This document shows positions 27,841-39,072 of a DNA stretch of 64,000 bases, one piece after another. The DNA comes from Eudorina sp. 2006-703-Eu-15 (Eukaryota > Chlorophyta > Chlorophyceae > Chlamydomonadales > Volvocaceae), in assembly GCA_003117195.1 (NCBI GenBank), contig BDSI01000186.1, forward strand, positions 1 through 64,000, in the 5' to 3' direction. Each line of letters starts with the position of its first letter. The first letter of the stretch is position 1. The position numbers and the translations under genes were made by a program. The notes beneath the pieces were generated by a model that was not told the DNA's origin, did not search any database, and saw only the letters and a list, made by a program, of their open reading frames with translations.

Positions 27841-29686
27841 CCTCCTAGGCATGTCGCATGTGTGTACAGCCACACCATCCCGCAGTTCCTGCGCACAATG
27901 TTACGGTACGCGGACGGCGACACCGCCGTACATCCCAGGCGCGTCCGTCATCCGCTCCCCTCGTCTCCACCATATCCGTCCTTGACCGCTCCTTGACCTG
28001 CTGCAGCGACCATAACTCCGTATTACGACCAGGCCCGGATCGCAGCGTAGGAGCGGCGGACCCACGGGTCACTAGGCGCCACTCCTGTTGTGCACCGCTC
28101 GGCGCAGCTCGTTCCGAACCCTCGTCTCCCTGCTCCGTCCGATTGGCTGTACCCTCACCGTCTCGTGGCAGGCCCGGCGGGCGGGCGACCGAGCCCGGCT
28201 CGGGGGCGGACCCGGCCAGCTGAAACCACGCACTATCCACACCCAGGAACACCGCACACTGGACCCTCCGAGACTTCTTGGGAGCCAGGCAGTACCCCCC
28301 GGTGGACAAGTCAGCCAGGTGCGCAAGGTCTTCGTAGCGGGGGTCCGCATCCCCGCAACGTCAGCAACGGAGTTCATTCGCTCCAGAAAAAGCAAGCGCA
28401 CCATCACCATCCGTCTCCCAGGGGCAGTGACTGGCCGGTGCGAGCCTATCAGGTGCACGGCGACGCGCCCACCCGCGCAAGCCGCAAGCAAGACGCCAGG
28501 TCCGCCCCGGCCACCGCTCCTGCAAATTTGCCGTACCAGGGTCTGGAAGTACGGCGGCCGACATACCGGACATGCATGCTTGCCATCGCCGCCGGAAGTC
28601 GTCCCAATCTTCGCTCCTAAGGTATCCGGTCATGAATACGAACAAATTTGTTGTCCCTGCCGCGAGTTGTTCGGCACCCCGTCATGATTGAGCACAGCAT
28701 TAGCACGGCTGCCCAACCGGCTTGTGCGGTATACATGACATTATGCATGATCACCACCCCATTCCCAACCGCGGCAATGTTGGAGCATAAATCCAATAAT
28801 TCACCGCATGGGCAACGATTCACCGTGTGGCCCTACAAACACAACACATACACACATAACCACACACCGTCGACGCAAAACCCAATGTGCTTCGAGAGGC
28901 GATTAACGAGATAGATTTGGATTCGTCCGGGCGATTAATCCTCGCTGCGCCCCTGTCCCCGTCCGACCGTCCCGTCTTCCGAGCCCATCCCTGCTGCCCC
29001 CCAATGCCCCCATCGCCGATCAAGAACCCCTCGAAACGACACCGAATTTGACTGCAGCCCGATCCTGAGCGTGTTGTGGACACACGCACACTCCCAATGC
29101 ATGTATGCACAGGTTCAATCCCTGCCAATGCCGCTTTTCATTTGTTCGTTCTTTCAAGTATCCTCCGGTCTACTGGCATCCTCTGGGGATCTACTACCTT
29201 GGTGGGAGGTGCATGGGCAACGGCTGGCAAGCTCTGCCTGCCAAACCGCTACGAAGGAGCTGCGAAAGAAAACTCTCCCAGCTGCCTTGCCACTTTACCA
29301 TGTGGCGATCGCACAGCTTTGCCGTTCAGTGCACGACGCCGTCCACACCGTCGAACAGAGCAAAGCGAACACCTCAAGGAGCACGGATGCTTTGTGCAGA
29401 GCTGCCGCGTGCCGACGTACGTACGTACGCACTCGTCTGAGTGTTGCTGGAATGAGTCGATACTGTCCCCTGTCTAACCGTCCCCTCCACGCTGGCAAAA
29501 CCAGATCAGCCACATCCAGCAATCGTTCACAGCCGCCAAGAGTTGATAATCACCTGCCGCCACACGACAATCACAACCCCCCTCACAAACCAGTCGTATC
29601 ACGCACCCTTCTCCGGAAACCAGGCGTGCGCGTGGGTCGACCTAGCAGTGCACCGTGCACCACACCCACGCACACACACACACACA

Positions 29687-30117
29687 CCCGACTGCATACC
29701 CGGACCCAGAAAGGCCTGACGTGTGCGACGTCGCTCTGACTCAGCTGGGCGGGCATGCTTGCCGGATGGTGCAACCTTAGCTAGTACGATTAGGTTGGGA
29801 CGCGGGACCAGGCTAGTTTTACCGCACCGGGCAGGGGCACGCCTCCGAATTGCTGAGGAACGCGCCCTGGGTGCTGCAAGGACTTGAGGAGGTTGAACAG
29901 CGGACTGCGAGGCGCAGACCGCCCGGGATGGGCTTCCGCCCAATCCCTTAAGGCACAGCTGTCACCGATCCTCAGGGATCGGGCGCGCGCCCTTGGTTGA
30001 GAGCGAGGGGACAGAGGCCCGTCACGCCCCTCTCCCCCGAGAGTGCTTCGGCGGTCTCCCGTATGGGGCGGGTTAGCGCCCCCGGCCAGCGTCGGCCCGG
30101 CAGATATGTACCGATTC
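29687..30117 (+). mobile_element. 3' fragment of the same LINE family, inverted relative to the first copy
   Basis: Reverse complement of about 79-514 with scattered differences, including a small indel near the GCGCGTT...TTCGGAGGCG stretch. Its 5' end is cut at a point inside the 3' UTR. The left flank is a short AC run (about 29667-29686) and the right flank is (AC)n (30124-30149). Non-coding remnant. Confidence 0.85.
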
Positions 30118-30123
30118 ACACAA

Positions 30124-30149
30124 CACACACACACACACACACACACACC
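30124..30149. repeat. AC microsatellite at the LINE 3' end
   Basis: Thirteen AC units directly after the LINE 3' terminus, matching the situation at 1-78 on the other copy. Confidence 0.9.
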
Positions 30150-30280
30150 AACCACATGCAGGAGCAAGATGAATGTAACTAGCATTCTTGTTGCCCGCGA
30201 TTTTTTGCTAGTCAAACACTGGCGTACGTACGACGTCATCTGTCACCTTCCTGGCTGGTTCCCGAATGAACGCCGCTGAG

Positions 30281-33200
30281 CTACTGGTCTTGCCGTGAGA
30301 GGAGCTGCAAAGCCGCCAAGCCGAGGAAGCTGCTGAGCAGCAGCATCAGCGGCGAGGGCAGCGCCAGCCAAGCACCTCCTCCCGCGCCCATATTGAACAC
30401 GGCCGGCAGGAGCACGGTGTCGATGACGATGACGGTGACGCTGCGCGGTCAACGTCCACGGCGATGGTGGGTCCAATCGAAGTCCCGTGCGTGGTGTGGG
30501 TGACGGGCAGGGGGGCGGGTAGGGCGGAGAGCAAGGTAGGGGCGGGTTGGTTCAGCAGGATGTCAATGTCAAGGATTGATGCCATACATACATACACGAA
30601 CCCAGTGTCAGCCGAACCTCATGCGCATGCAACACTACCGCTCATCAAGCACTGATGATAGCTAGTCCTAACAGCAGGCTGCCGTTACGGACGCGGACGA
30701 ACGTGCGGGGAGCAGTCCTCGGCCTTCATTTCGGGAGGCAGGATTCCTTTGAACAATACATACACAGCTAGCCATCTGAAAACACGCACGCAGTGCAAGC
30801 GGCATCAATAATGGTCATGTAAGCCGTGTGACAAGATCGCTGCATCGGCCCAAGCCCCACGCACTCCGTGTGTCTGGACTGCTCTCATATTGAGCCCACT
30901 CCGTGTGCCTGGGTTGCTTCCGCTGTGGGGTTCAGCCCCTGAAACCCCGGACCCTGAAGGGGGACTTGGGGACACGCACGAGGCTCACCCGCTCGAGGTG
31001 TTGAAGCTGCCCACCCAGTAGTCGTTGCTTAGTGTGTTGGCGGAGCTGCCGGTGGCGGCCACGTTCAGACTCAGCAGCTTGACGGTGTTGCTGGAGCTCT
31101 TGTTGGCGCGGAGCACCACGGTGCCGTCACTGGTACGTCGTACAGAGTGTACGGGCAGCAGTACAGATATGTACGGGCGCATAGAACGTCGTCAGGAGCG
31201 TGCCAACTCACAAAGCGCGAATGCCTCTCCATTACTGATCATGCAAGGCAGCAGTCGCCACAGCAAACACCAGGGCTCCTCCGTAACCAACGACTAGATA
31301 CGACGCTGACAAGCTTCGCCGTACTAAATGTCGTACTCACGTTACTGTGATGTTGCTGATGCCGTTTGGTAGAGCCGCTAGGCTGACCGGAGACGACTGC
31401 TGAATGACGAGCAACTGCAGGAAGGGACCGACGGGAAGCAATCAACCGCGAGGACAGTACGACAGTACGACAACCAGTCGACGGTGTGGTGAAGAAGTCA
31501 AATTCGTACAACAGGGTCGTTGAGGCGCAGACGCCACGATGGTACGACAGGGGCAAGGTATCGGTTCTGCAGGTACGGAGCTACGCAGGGAGCCCAACAA
31601 ACTCACGCCCAAGAGCTGCCGAACGCCGAGGCTGCCCGAAATGAACTGTTGCAACGTGTAGTTGTAGTTGGCGCACAGCGTGTTGAAGGCGGCGTCGGTG
31701 GGCGCGAAGATGGTCGTGCGCCGGAGGGTCGTGTCGTCCAGCAGACTGGCGTAGCTGCTGCTGTTGCCAATAACGGAGACGATGGTGTTGGTGTCGTTGC
31801 GAGTCGCGAAGATGGAGCGGACGGTGGGGTTGACGGGCGGTACCAGCGCCTGAGAGATCAGATGGATGGCGGAGCGGTAGGAGCCGCTGCGCGAGGGAAG
31901 AGAGAGGGAGAGAGAGAAATAGGGGGAGGGGGTGTAAGCAAGGTGTGTAGCAAGGTGTGTAGATAGCAAGGTGTGAACATACGGCATCACCACTGGCAAT
32001 GGGCATTGCGGGATTGGGTCGGGGGTTCTATTAAATGCATGGTGGCGAGATCTATCGTCATGCTGTATGTACGGCATGGGTACGTACGGCATGCAATTCA
32101 CGGCGCTTGGAGTACGGGTACGTGCGTACCTGTTGGTGATGCTGACACTGTAAGACGCGAGAATGGTGGCGTTGCCGTTCGGGGTGATGATGGTCACGGT
32201 CGAGCCCTCCTTGACCAGCGTGATGGGCGGGCCGCTGCGGTGGAGGGCAACGGGCATGGGGAGGGGGAGGGTGCGGGGTCGGGCACACCCTATGGGGCCA
32301 TGATCGAGCGACCGGGCAGGTCAGGACGGAACAACTCAGGTCAAGTCTGAAGAATAACACAGCTCAGCAGCTTGCAACCTGCAAGGCACGGCGGCCTAAA
32401 CCCCTCGCTCGCAGCCCTTTCCCTTACACGCGGATACCGCCCCCTGCCAGCAGCCTAAGCCTCTCGCACACTTTCTTTCCAAGACACGCAAAAAAGGAAT
32501 CACGACATGCCGTACATACTCACGCGGCGGTTGTGACCGTTCTAACGGTCTGGTTGAGGGTGGCGTTGAAGAAGGCCGATGGCTGCAGGAAGACCTGGTT
32601 GGGAATGAGGTGGTAGTTGAGGAAGTAGCTGAACCCGGCGGTGCTGTTGAGCAGCGCAGTCAACGTCGCGTTGACGGCATCGCTGGGGTTGTTGAAGGCG
32701 CTGCATGCGGGGCATTGAAGGCGGGAGCCGGGAGGGGCGGGGATGTCCGGCGGGCCGGGTCAGTTCATTAGGGTCCATGAGGGTCTCGCCATTCGACCGA
32801 CGATGGGCCTCTGCCTCCCCATCTCACACATGTCTCAAGACAGCGGATCCGCTCACTGGGATTCGCCTTCTTCTCTTTCTTCTTTTTAAACATGGAACCG
32901 TGAAGTCGCCACATCACCACATCGGGCAACACGCGCTTCCACTTTTCTGTGCACTGGCCCGTGGCTCTCACAAGCTGGCTCTCACGGGCTGCCGCTGCTG
33001 CTGCAGAGAGCCTCCCACTGGCGCTGCCGGCCCCGGCACTTGTTGCGCAACTGGTGCGACCGGCGTCGACGTCAGCGTCGGCTGTTGCAGCAGCTGTGGA
33101 TGCGCGGGCGGCCCCGACCGCTGCTGCTGCTGTAAATGCTGCGCCAGCAGCGACCACTGCTGACCCCCGCGGGCGAGCTGTGCTTGCATGTAGTACTGGC

Positions 33201-33467
33201 CCTGATGATGATTCACATGCTGCTGGAGGACCTGTTGTGTCGGCGTCGCCGCAGTCATGCGACCCGGAGCCAGCATGTGCACCCCATGGCTCTCACAAGC
33301 AAAGTCAATCAAGATGACACCCGCCGGTCAAGACGACAAGCAAGCGTGATTGATCCCGAAAGGTTCGTTCCGCCCGTGCGATTGATCCCGACGGGTCGGT
33401 TCCGACATACCGAGACACATACACATACACACACAGTTCTCTTTTACACACACACACACGCGCGCGC

Positions 33468-33517
<50 letters not shown>

Positions 33518-35781
33518 CCATGTTGATCCCCCACAGATCTGCACACCGGTCGACACTCACGTGTTGACGGGCGCCAGCACGGTGAACGCCGAGTTTATGT
33601 TGTTGAGGACGGACAACAGGGCGGTGTTGTTCAGCTGCACCGTCGCCAGCTTGTTGAGCGACGACAGGTTGGAGTTGCGGCTGAAGCCCTGCATGCGGGG
33701 ACAGGAGCAAGCGAGCGGGTCCGCACGGTCCTGTGCAAATGTCCTAGCACTACTGCGCGTGACAAGCTGCATCTCATGAATATCAGGAGTGGGGCACTCC
33801 TCTCATGTTGATCCCTGCATGTGCCCTAACAGCACCCAAACCCCAAAATGTCCCTTTCAGCACGTCCCAGCCACCTCCACGGCCATCTCGGGCGTCCCCG
33901 GGCCTCCCCCCGAGGCAGGGTGGCTATCTTATTTTGCAGAGTATCTACGGCCGGAGATACTCCTTGCCCAATCGTGCTGAAAGTATCTGTCGGAGGGAGC
34001 TTTTGCCGGCATTTCATCTGCCCGAGGAATGGGGGAACACCCCCAGGCCTGGCCCCCCTGGAGCGAATGATGAGAGCGAGACTGACCACCTGACGCCCAG
34101 CGGGCGCACTACTCACTCAGACGGCCCAACGGGGACCTGCCGTACTCACCGAGGCGATGCTGATGTAGTAGGGCAGCAGGACGTTGTCAATCACGTGGAT
34201 CACGGAGCCGCCAGCGGAGACGTTCGCCGTACGCGTGATGTTGGCGTCCGAGCCGATGCCCGTCACTCTGATCACGGTTGTGTTCACGATCGTGAAGTTG
34301 CTGCCCCCCAGGCTGGTGTTGGTCGGGACGATGCTGTTGTTGAACCTCAAGGTGCCGGAGGTGCTGTGGGAGAAAGTTGCGCAAAAAGTTGGGGAGATGT
34401 GGGGAGAGGCTCTGTCAACCCGTTGTGCGACGTGGATGTGGGGGACAGGTGACGTGTGCGGGTGCGGGTGCGGCCCATACCGGAATGCCACTGGCTGGGC
34501 AGCGCTTGAACAAAGTGCACTGGGGGGAACCCCGACGGCATTCGACACCACAGACACCACAGACGGCTGGCCGTGCGCGCAGCAGTGGCCAATAATGGCC
34601 AGCGGCCAACGGGTGTGCAGATAGATAGCGAGCAGCTTCAGGCGGGCTCCCGACTGCTGGCGCGGGGCCTTCCAGGCAGGGCCGCCAGCCGCTGGCGCTA
34701 GCGCGGTTTTGGAGCGGCTAGCTAGTCGGAGACACGACGGCGGGAGCTCGAAGGCATACTGGGTGGGCTGTGACGACGCGTGCCAGTCAAGCCAGCTCCA
34801 TTTGCGTGCGCATAATGTAAAGCAATACCGTTATGTACCGTAATACGTAAAATGATACCAGAAGGGGCATCACTCGATGGCAGGCCCACACAGAGCCCGC
34901 GGGATGATGGGAACAACAACCGGCAGGCCCCCGGACGGAACGGACCCACGGGTCGGTGCCTGTACGGAACTCACTAGGCGAGTGGCAGCGTGCTGATGTT
35001 GGAGGGTATGTTGCCCGTGAGCACAGCCGGGGAGACGTAGTGGTATAGGAGGATGGCTGCCGCCTTGGAGGCGGAGCTGGGCAGAAAGAACAGGTCCCCC
35101 GTGATGTTGCTCGTAATCTCCAGCTGCGCAAAGGCCTGTGGCAGGGGCCCAGGTTGGAGAAATGTTGAGGCAGGCGCAGGGACACGTTAGGATGGATGGA
35201 CCTCGCGCGCCCCGTGGCTCGAGGTCGGTGGTGCACACGCAAGATCCGTGTACGGCACGCTGCGCTCGACGGGGCAGCCCTCCCTGATGGCACACGACAA
35301 ATTCAGAGCATTTGGAGGGCATACGCTGGAATGGTGTCATGGTGATAGTAGCGGGTGACCGCGCTCACTCGTCATGCAGGACCGCATCCCCATCATAACC
35401 TGTACGACGCCCCAGAGCGAATGCTTACCGCATCATTGGGCACAAGGAGGGTCAAGTTAAGGCTTGTATTGCTGAACTGTGTCGAAAGGCCCGCGTCCGC
35501 CAGGGCCGAGGCGAAGAACGTGGTGTTGGCGATTGACCCGAGGGTGGAATTAATGCTCTGTGCCGAGGAGCTACGCGCCAGCAGAACGAAGCCTGCGCGT
35601 TTCGGGATAATTGAAATTGTTGTTTCCGCGAGCCGCCGGCTTGATCGACCGACCCAAAATCCGCCGAACACGTCTTGCTACTGCAAAAAATTGTTGGCCT
35701 CCGCGGTATCGGTCTCGATTATTTACGTGATCTTCGCATATACTCACTGGCTACAAAGACCGACAGCACTCCACGAAGCAT
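30281..35781 (-). CDS. Fasciclin (FAS1) domain protein, 11 exons, about 545 aa
   Basis: Exons (5' to 3'): 35781-35748, 35592-35429, 35135-34975, 34363-34150, 33688-33561, 32700-32524, 32234-32130, 31886-31607, 31414-31341, 31129-30989, 30440-30281. It begins with a hydrophobic signal peptide (MLRGVLSVFVA) and has three FAS1 units. Typical motifs are TLLVPNDA, HVIDNVLLP, TVLAPVNT, YHLIPNQV, TIFAPTDAAF and VIVIDTVLLP. Many NxS/T sites suggest heavy N-glycosylation. The last exon ends in a hydrophobic stretch (MLLLSSFLGLAALQLL), fitting a GPI signal or membrane anchor. FAS1 proteins mediate cell adhesion and wall or matrix contacts (algal-CAM in Volvox is one). It shares exon number, phases and nearly all exon lengths with the gene at 39073-44034, so the pair arose by tandem duplication. 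The exact ligand is unknown. Confidence 0.88.
33470..33512. repeat. CAGA tetranucleotide repeat
   Basis: About ten (CAGA) units preceded by a CA tract, inside the intron between exons 5 and 6 of the first fasciclin gene. Confidence 0.9.
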
Positions 35782-37006
35782 TTTGGATGAAGCTACCACG
35801 GCGTGAATAACGTCCCGACCGATACGCGCAAGTTGTAAACAGGCGAATGAGCGATGCAACTTTTATCGGAAATAAGTTTTTTTCACCAATAAACCGTCGC
35901 GCCGTTTGTCTGACTGAACGAACAAAGCAACGAACAGAAAGTATCACCTGAGTGTCACGGAGCAAATGTAACGCGAGTACTACCACGGGTGACCGTCTCT
36001 CCACAACACTTCTAAGTAACAAATACATTGTACAGGTTGGGGCAGTAAACATGGCCGCCTCCGGCCCCCTGGCCTCCGCTATGGCCTCGGGAGTTAGGCA
36101 GTGGTCAGATAAGGCCTGTCGGCAACGCTCTACCGGAAAAAGTTGACTTTCAACGCACAAGCCACGGTTAAGCAGAAGACATTAAAAATGGATGAAGTGA
36201 CCCTGTGATCATTTCCTTGTTACCAAGCCCTTACAGTAAGGTCGCAGAGCCAGTGATTGCTTACTGCTGCTTACTAAAGTGAACTTGTAATGCCACTAAT
36301 TGATTTGATCAAACATATTTACATGGCGCTCTGCTTCTTAACTCTACCTGGCCAGTTGGCCTTGACACAGTATGAGTAAGCAGTAGCTACAGCGCCTGAG
36401 GTTCAACACTTTCTACCCTTCATAATAATATTAAAGCACGGCCATTACGATGATCTTCCAGAAGTGATTGACCTCAAAGTAGGCCTCAGCGCTTGGCCTG
36501 CAGGAACCGTCAGCAGGCCAGCGATCAGGTCCTTACAATACGCTTGCCAGTGTCCCTGTCCTGTGGCAAATCCCCAAACGATTGATATGCCCTGCGGCGT
36601 CTGTCAAACAACCTGTTGCTCCCTACAACCAACGCGCACGGTCACAGCGTTGGCCCTGGTTTGCAATAGATGACATCCTGTCTTCATAACCCTAAGCTCT
36701 GCAGCAAATTGCAAGAATGATGTAACGCTTTGCGTCACTCATCCAAAACTGCTGATCAGGTTGATTCTGTGCGACGTTGCCGATCGACCTGATTCGCCCC
36801 ATCGACACGTACACAATCCTTGATAGAAATCTTCATCTGTTGCTGCCAGGGAACTCGAGCGGCCTTTGAACGCATAACAACACTTAGCCTCTCATGGACT
36901 AAGGCATGGCCATCCCATTCCAATGTCGAGCGTCGCACGAGCAGGCATGTACGGCACTCAGTCTTCTGCGCATTTCGCAGCAAACAAGAAACAACCCGCA
37001 CGATAT

Positions 37007-37091
37007 CGGATGCGCGGTTCGATTGACGGTTGGAATGGCTAGGGATACACGGATGCGCGGTTCGATTGACGGTTGGAATGGCTAGGGATAC
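37007..37091. repeat. 43-bp direct tandem duplication
   Basis: Two adjacent near-identical copies of a unit containing GCGCGGTTCGATTGACGG. No known function. Confidence 0.9.
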
Positions 37092-38570
37092 AGGTGGTTC
37101 AGGCATACTCCGGTTTAGGCCGGTGTCTGCAACACGACCTAGCCGTCGCCGGCGAGTTTGGTCCATGCGCCGCCCGTGGCGCAATGTGTCTGGGATGTGT
37201 TCAGGACGGAGGCAGGACATCTCGGACGGACGCCCAGGCACAGGCTGCATGAAAGAGAAAGTCTGATTTGAATGCGGTAGACGGCACTTCGTAGGTCACC
37301 AGGACATGCATGTGCAACATATCCCGGCACTGCCTGCAAGCCATGTCCGTCGGGGCACCTCTTCAACGAGGGTTCGCCGGTCAATGGGTGGGCCGGTCAG
37401 CGAGGTTCCTGGTCGCAAACTATAAGAGCGTCGCCTCCGCGTTAGTTCCGCCCGGACGGCCAGCTTTGGTTTGATGCGCGTTTGACAGATAGTATCATGG
37501 GGGGGCTGGATCCCTCCCCCATGCAATATAATTTCAATACTTCGTCCTCACAAGCACTGCCGCGGTCACCTGGCAGGGGCAGCAATCGAGCGAGTATGTC
37601 CAAGACCAGCTGGACCCAAATGCCGTCCCTACCCGCGCATTCTCGGCCACGTCTGCTACTCCGTTAACATGGCACGTACAGTGCGTCCCTACCGGCCGAC
37701 ATGTATACCAGCAAAATAAACACAGTCCCGACATGTACACCAGCAAAATGAACACAGTCCTGTACGAAGCCCCTGATGGGGCGGCTCTGCTGCAAACCTC
37801 GATTTCCGAAAGCCATTACCTCATCCCCCATCCACCTCCTGAACACGCCGAGGGTGACACCAAGAGCCCATTACCACGAAGCCATAGGAACTGCACCGCC
37901 AATCCCTGCCTAAGACGACGCATTGCGGACAAGCCAAACAGGCTGCATCAATAAAGAGACAACACGAGGCAGCAAGTAGACAAAACAGCGCGTGCGGCGA
38001 CATCTAACCGTCAGGCCAGGCCATGGAGGCGCGTAGTTTGCCAAGTTTCGTGAAGTCGCGCGCAGAATTGAGGCGGAATCGAGTAGTCACCTGGCAGCCT
38101 CGTGCAACGTACGTCCACACACAGTCGAGGCAAAAGCCGCCTGGTCCACATGCGCTGGCATGGGGCCCCGCGTGCAACCCCGAAGGCCGTTTGGGGCAAC
38201 ACGTGTCAGCCCAAAATCCCCGCGCAAGAAACAATGACACAGCGTCGTTCAACACACCAGCAAGCGGACCTCGAGAGGAACCAAGCGCGAGGATAATTAA
38301 CGCAGAGGTGGCGGACTGCGTAGATGTATGTGCGCCTCGCTCTTCGCACTGCCCCGCACGCAGCTGAATGAAATAAATGGTCGCCTTAGTGGGCGGGTGT
38401 TTCCATCCACATACTGTGTGGATGGATGTCATAGGAAAGCTTTCGTCATTAGCAAGTATCTTGCGTGGTTAACCAGATGCAGCGCCGAAACGACTCCTTG
38501 GCCCTGTGGTGACACTCGTACACGCACATATACCCTTGCGTTGGTAAACGACCAAGCGTGGAAAATTTTC

Positions 38571-38608
38571 TCACCGATGACCCGCGGGGTCCACTGCAAC
38601 ATCATCAA
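38571..38608 (+). mobile_element. Short SINE-like 3' end
   Basis: Reads CACCGATGACCCGCGGGGT then CCACTGCAACATCATCA on the plus strand. It matches the 3' consensus of the SINE-like family (GATGACCC-GCGGGGTCCGCTGTAAC) with a short ATC tail. Confidence 0.5.
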
Positions 38609-39072
38609 TTGATTAGTGCCTTCCACTTGTTGCCTTCCACTTGACTCGGCTTGCCGCACGGACATGGACGACACACCAACCCTCGTCGGTGGGCCTGCCA
38701 ATTCGCGAACCCACCGGTCACGCAGGCCATGACATACCACCGCTGCCCGAGACATGTCTAGCCATCTGGCTCGAATTGAAGCGGACGAGTACGGTAACCA
38801 AAGACGATGTTCAGACGCATTGTGCGCCATCCAACAAGGTTGGCGAGGTCGGCGAAGCGCTCCTGGGTACAATTACCGAAAGTCAGCTCCAAACAAAGCT
38901 CCAAATACAGGATATCAAATACAGGATATCAATGGAGGTCAACTCCAAATAAAGGATATAAGCAAGGTCAGCTCTAAGTATGATGGATACAAGGGACGGG
39001 TACGGTCACAGCTCGCACGTTCGGGCCGTCACATACAGCGGACCAACCAGCCTGAGGGAGCTGCCCAGCTGC

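Larger units (their letters stand above)
26007..30280. other. Intergenic region rich in repeats
   Basis: It contains the minisatellite at 26280, a SINE-like copy at 27736 and the second LINE fragment at 29687. Otherwise I find no supported gene. The stretch 27.85-28.65 kb is open in several minus-strand frames and GC-rich, but shows no domain and no consistent exons. Confidence 0.5.
35782..39072. other. Region between the two fasciclin genes
   Basis: No supported gene. It contains a 43-bp direct duplication at about 37007-37091, a 32-bp direct duplication at about 37697-37760, and a short SINE-like 3' end at about 38571-38608. It must hold the promoter of the 30281-35781 gene at its left and the 3' UTR of the 39073-44034 gene at its right. 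Confidence 0.5.

Noticed and set aside
28072..28645. Overlapping open frames on the minus strand suggesting a degraded retroelement gene
   Set aside because: No reverse transcriptase, integrase or gag motif could be read in any frame.
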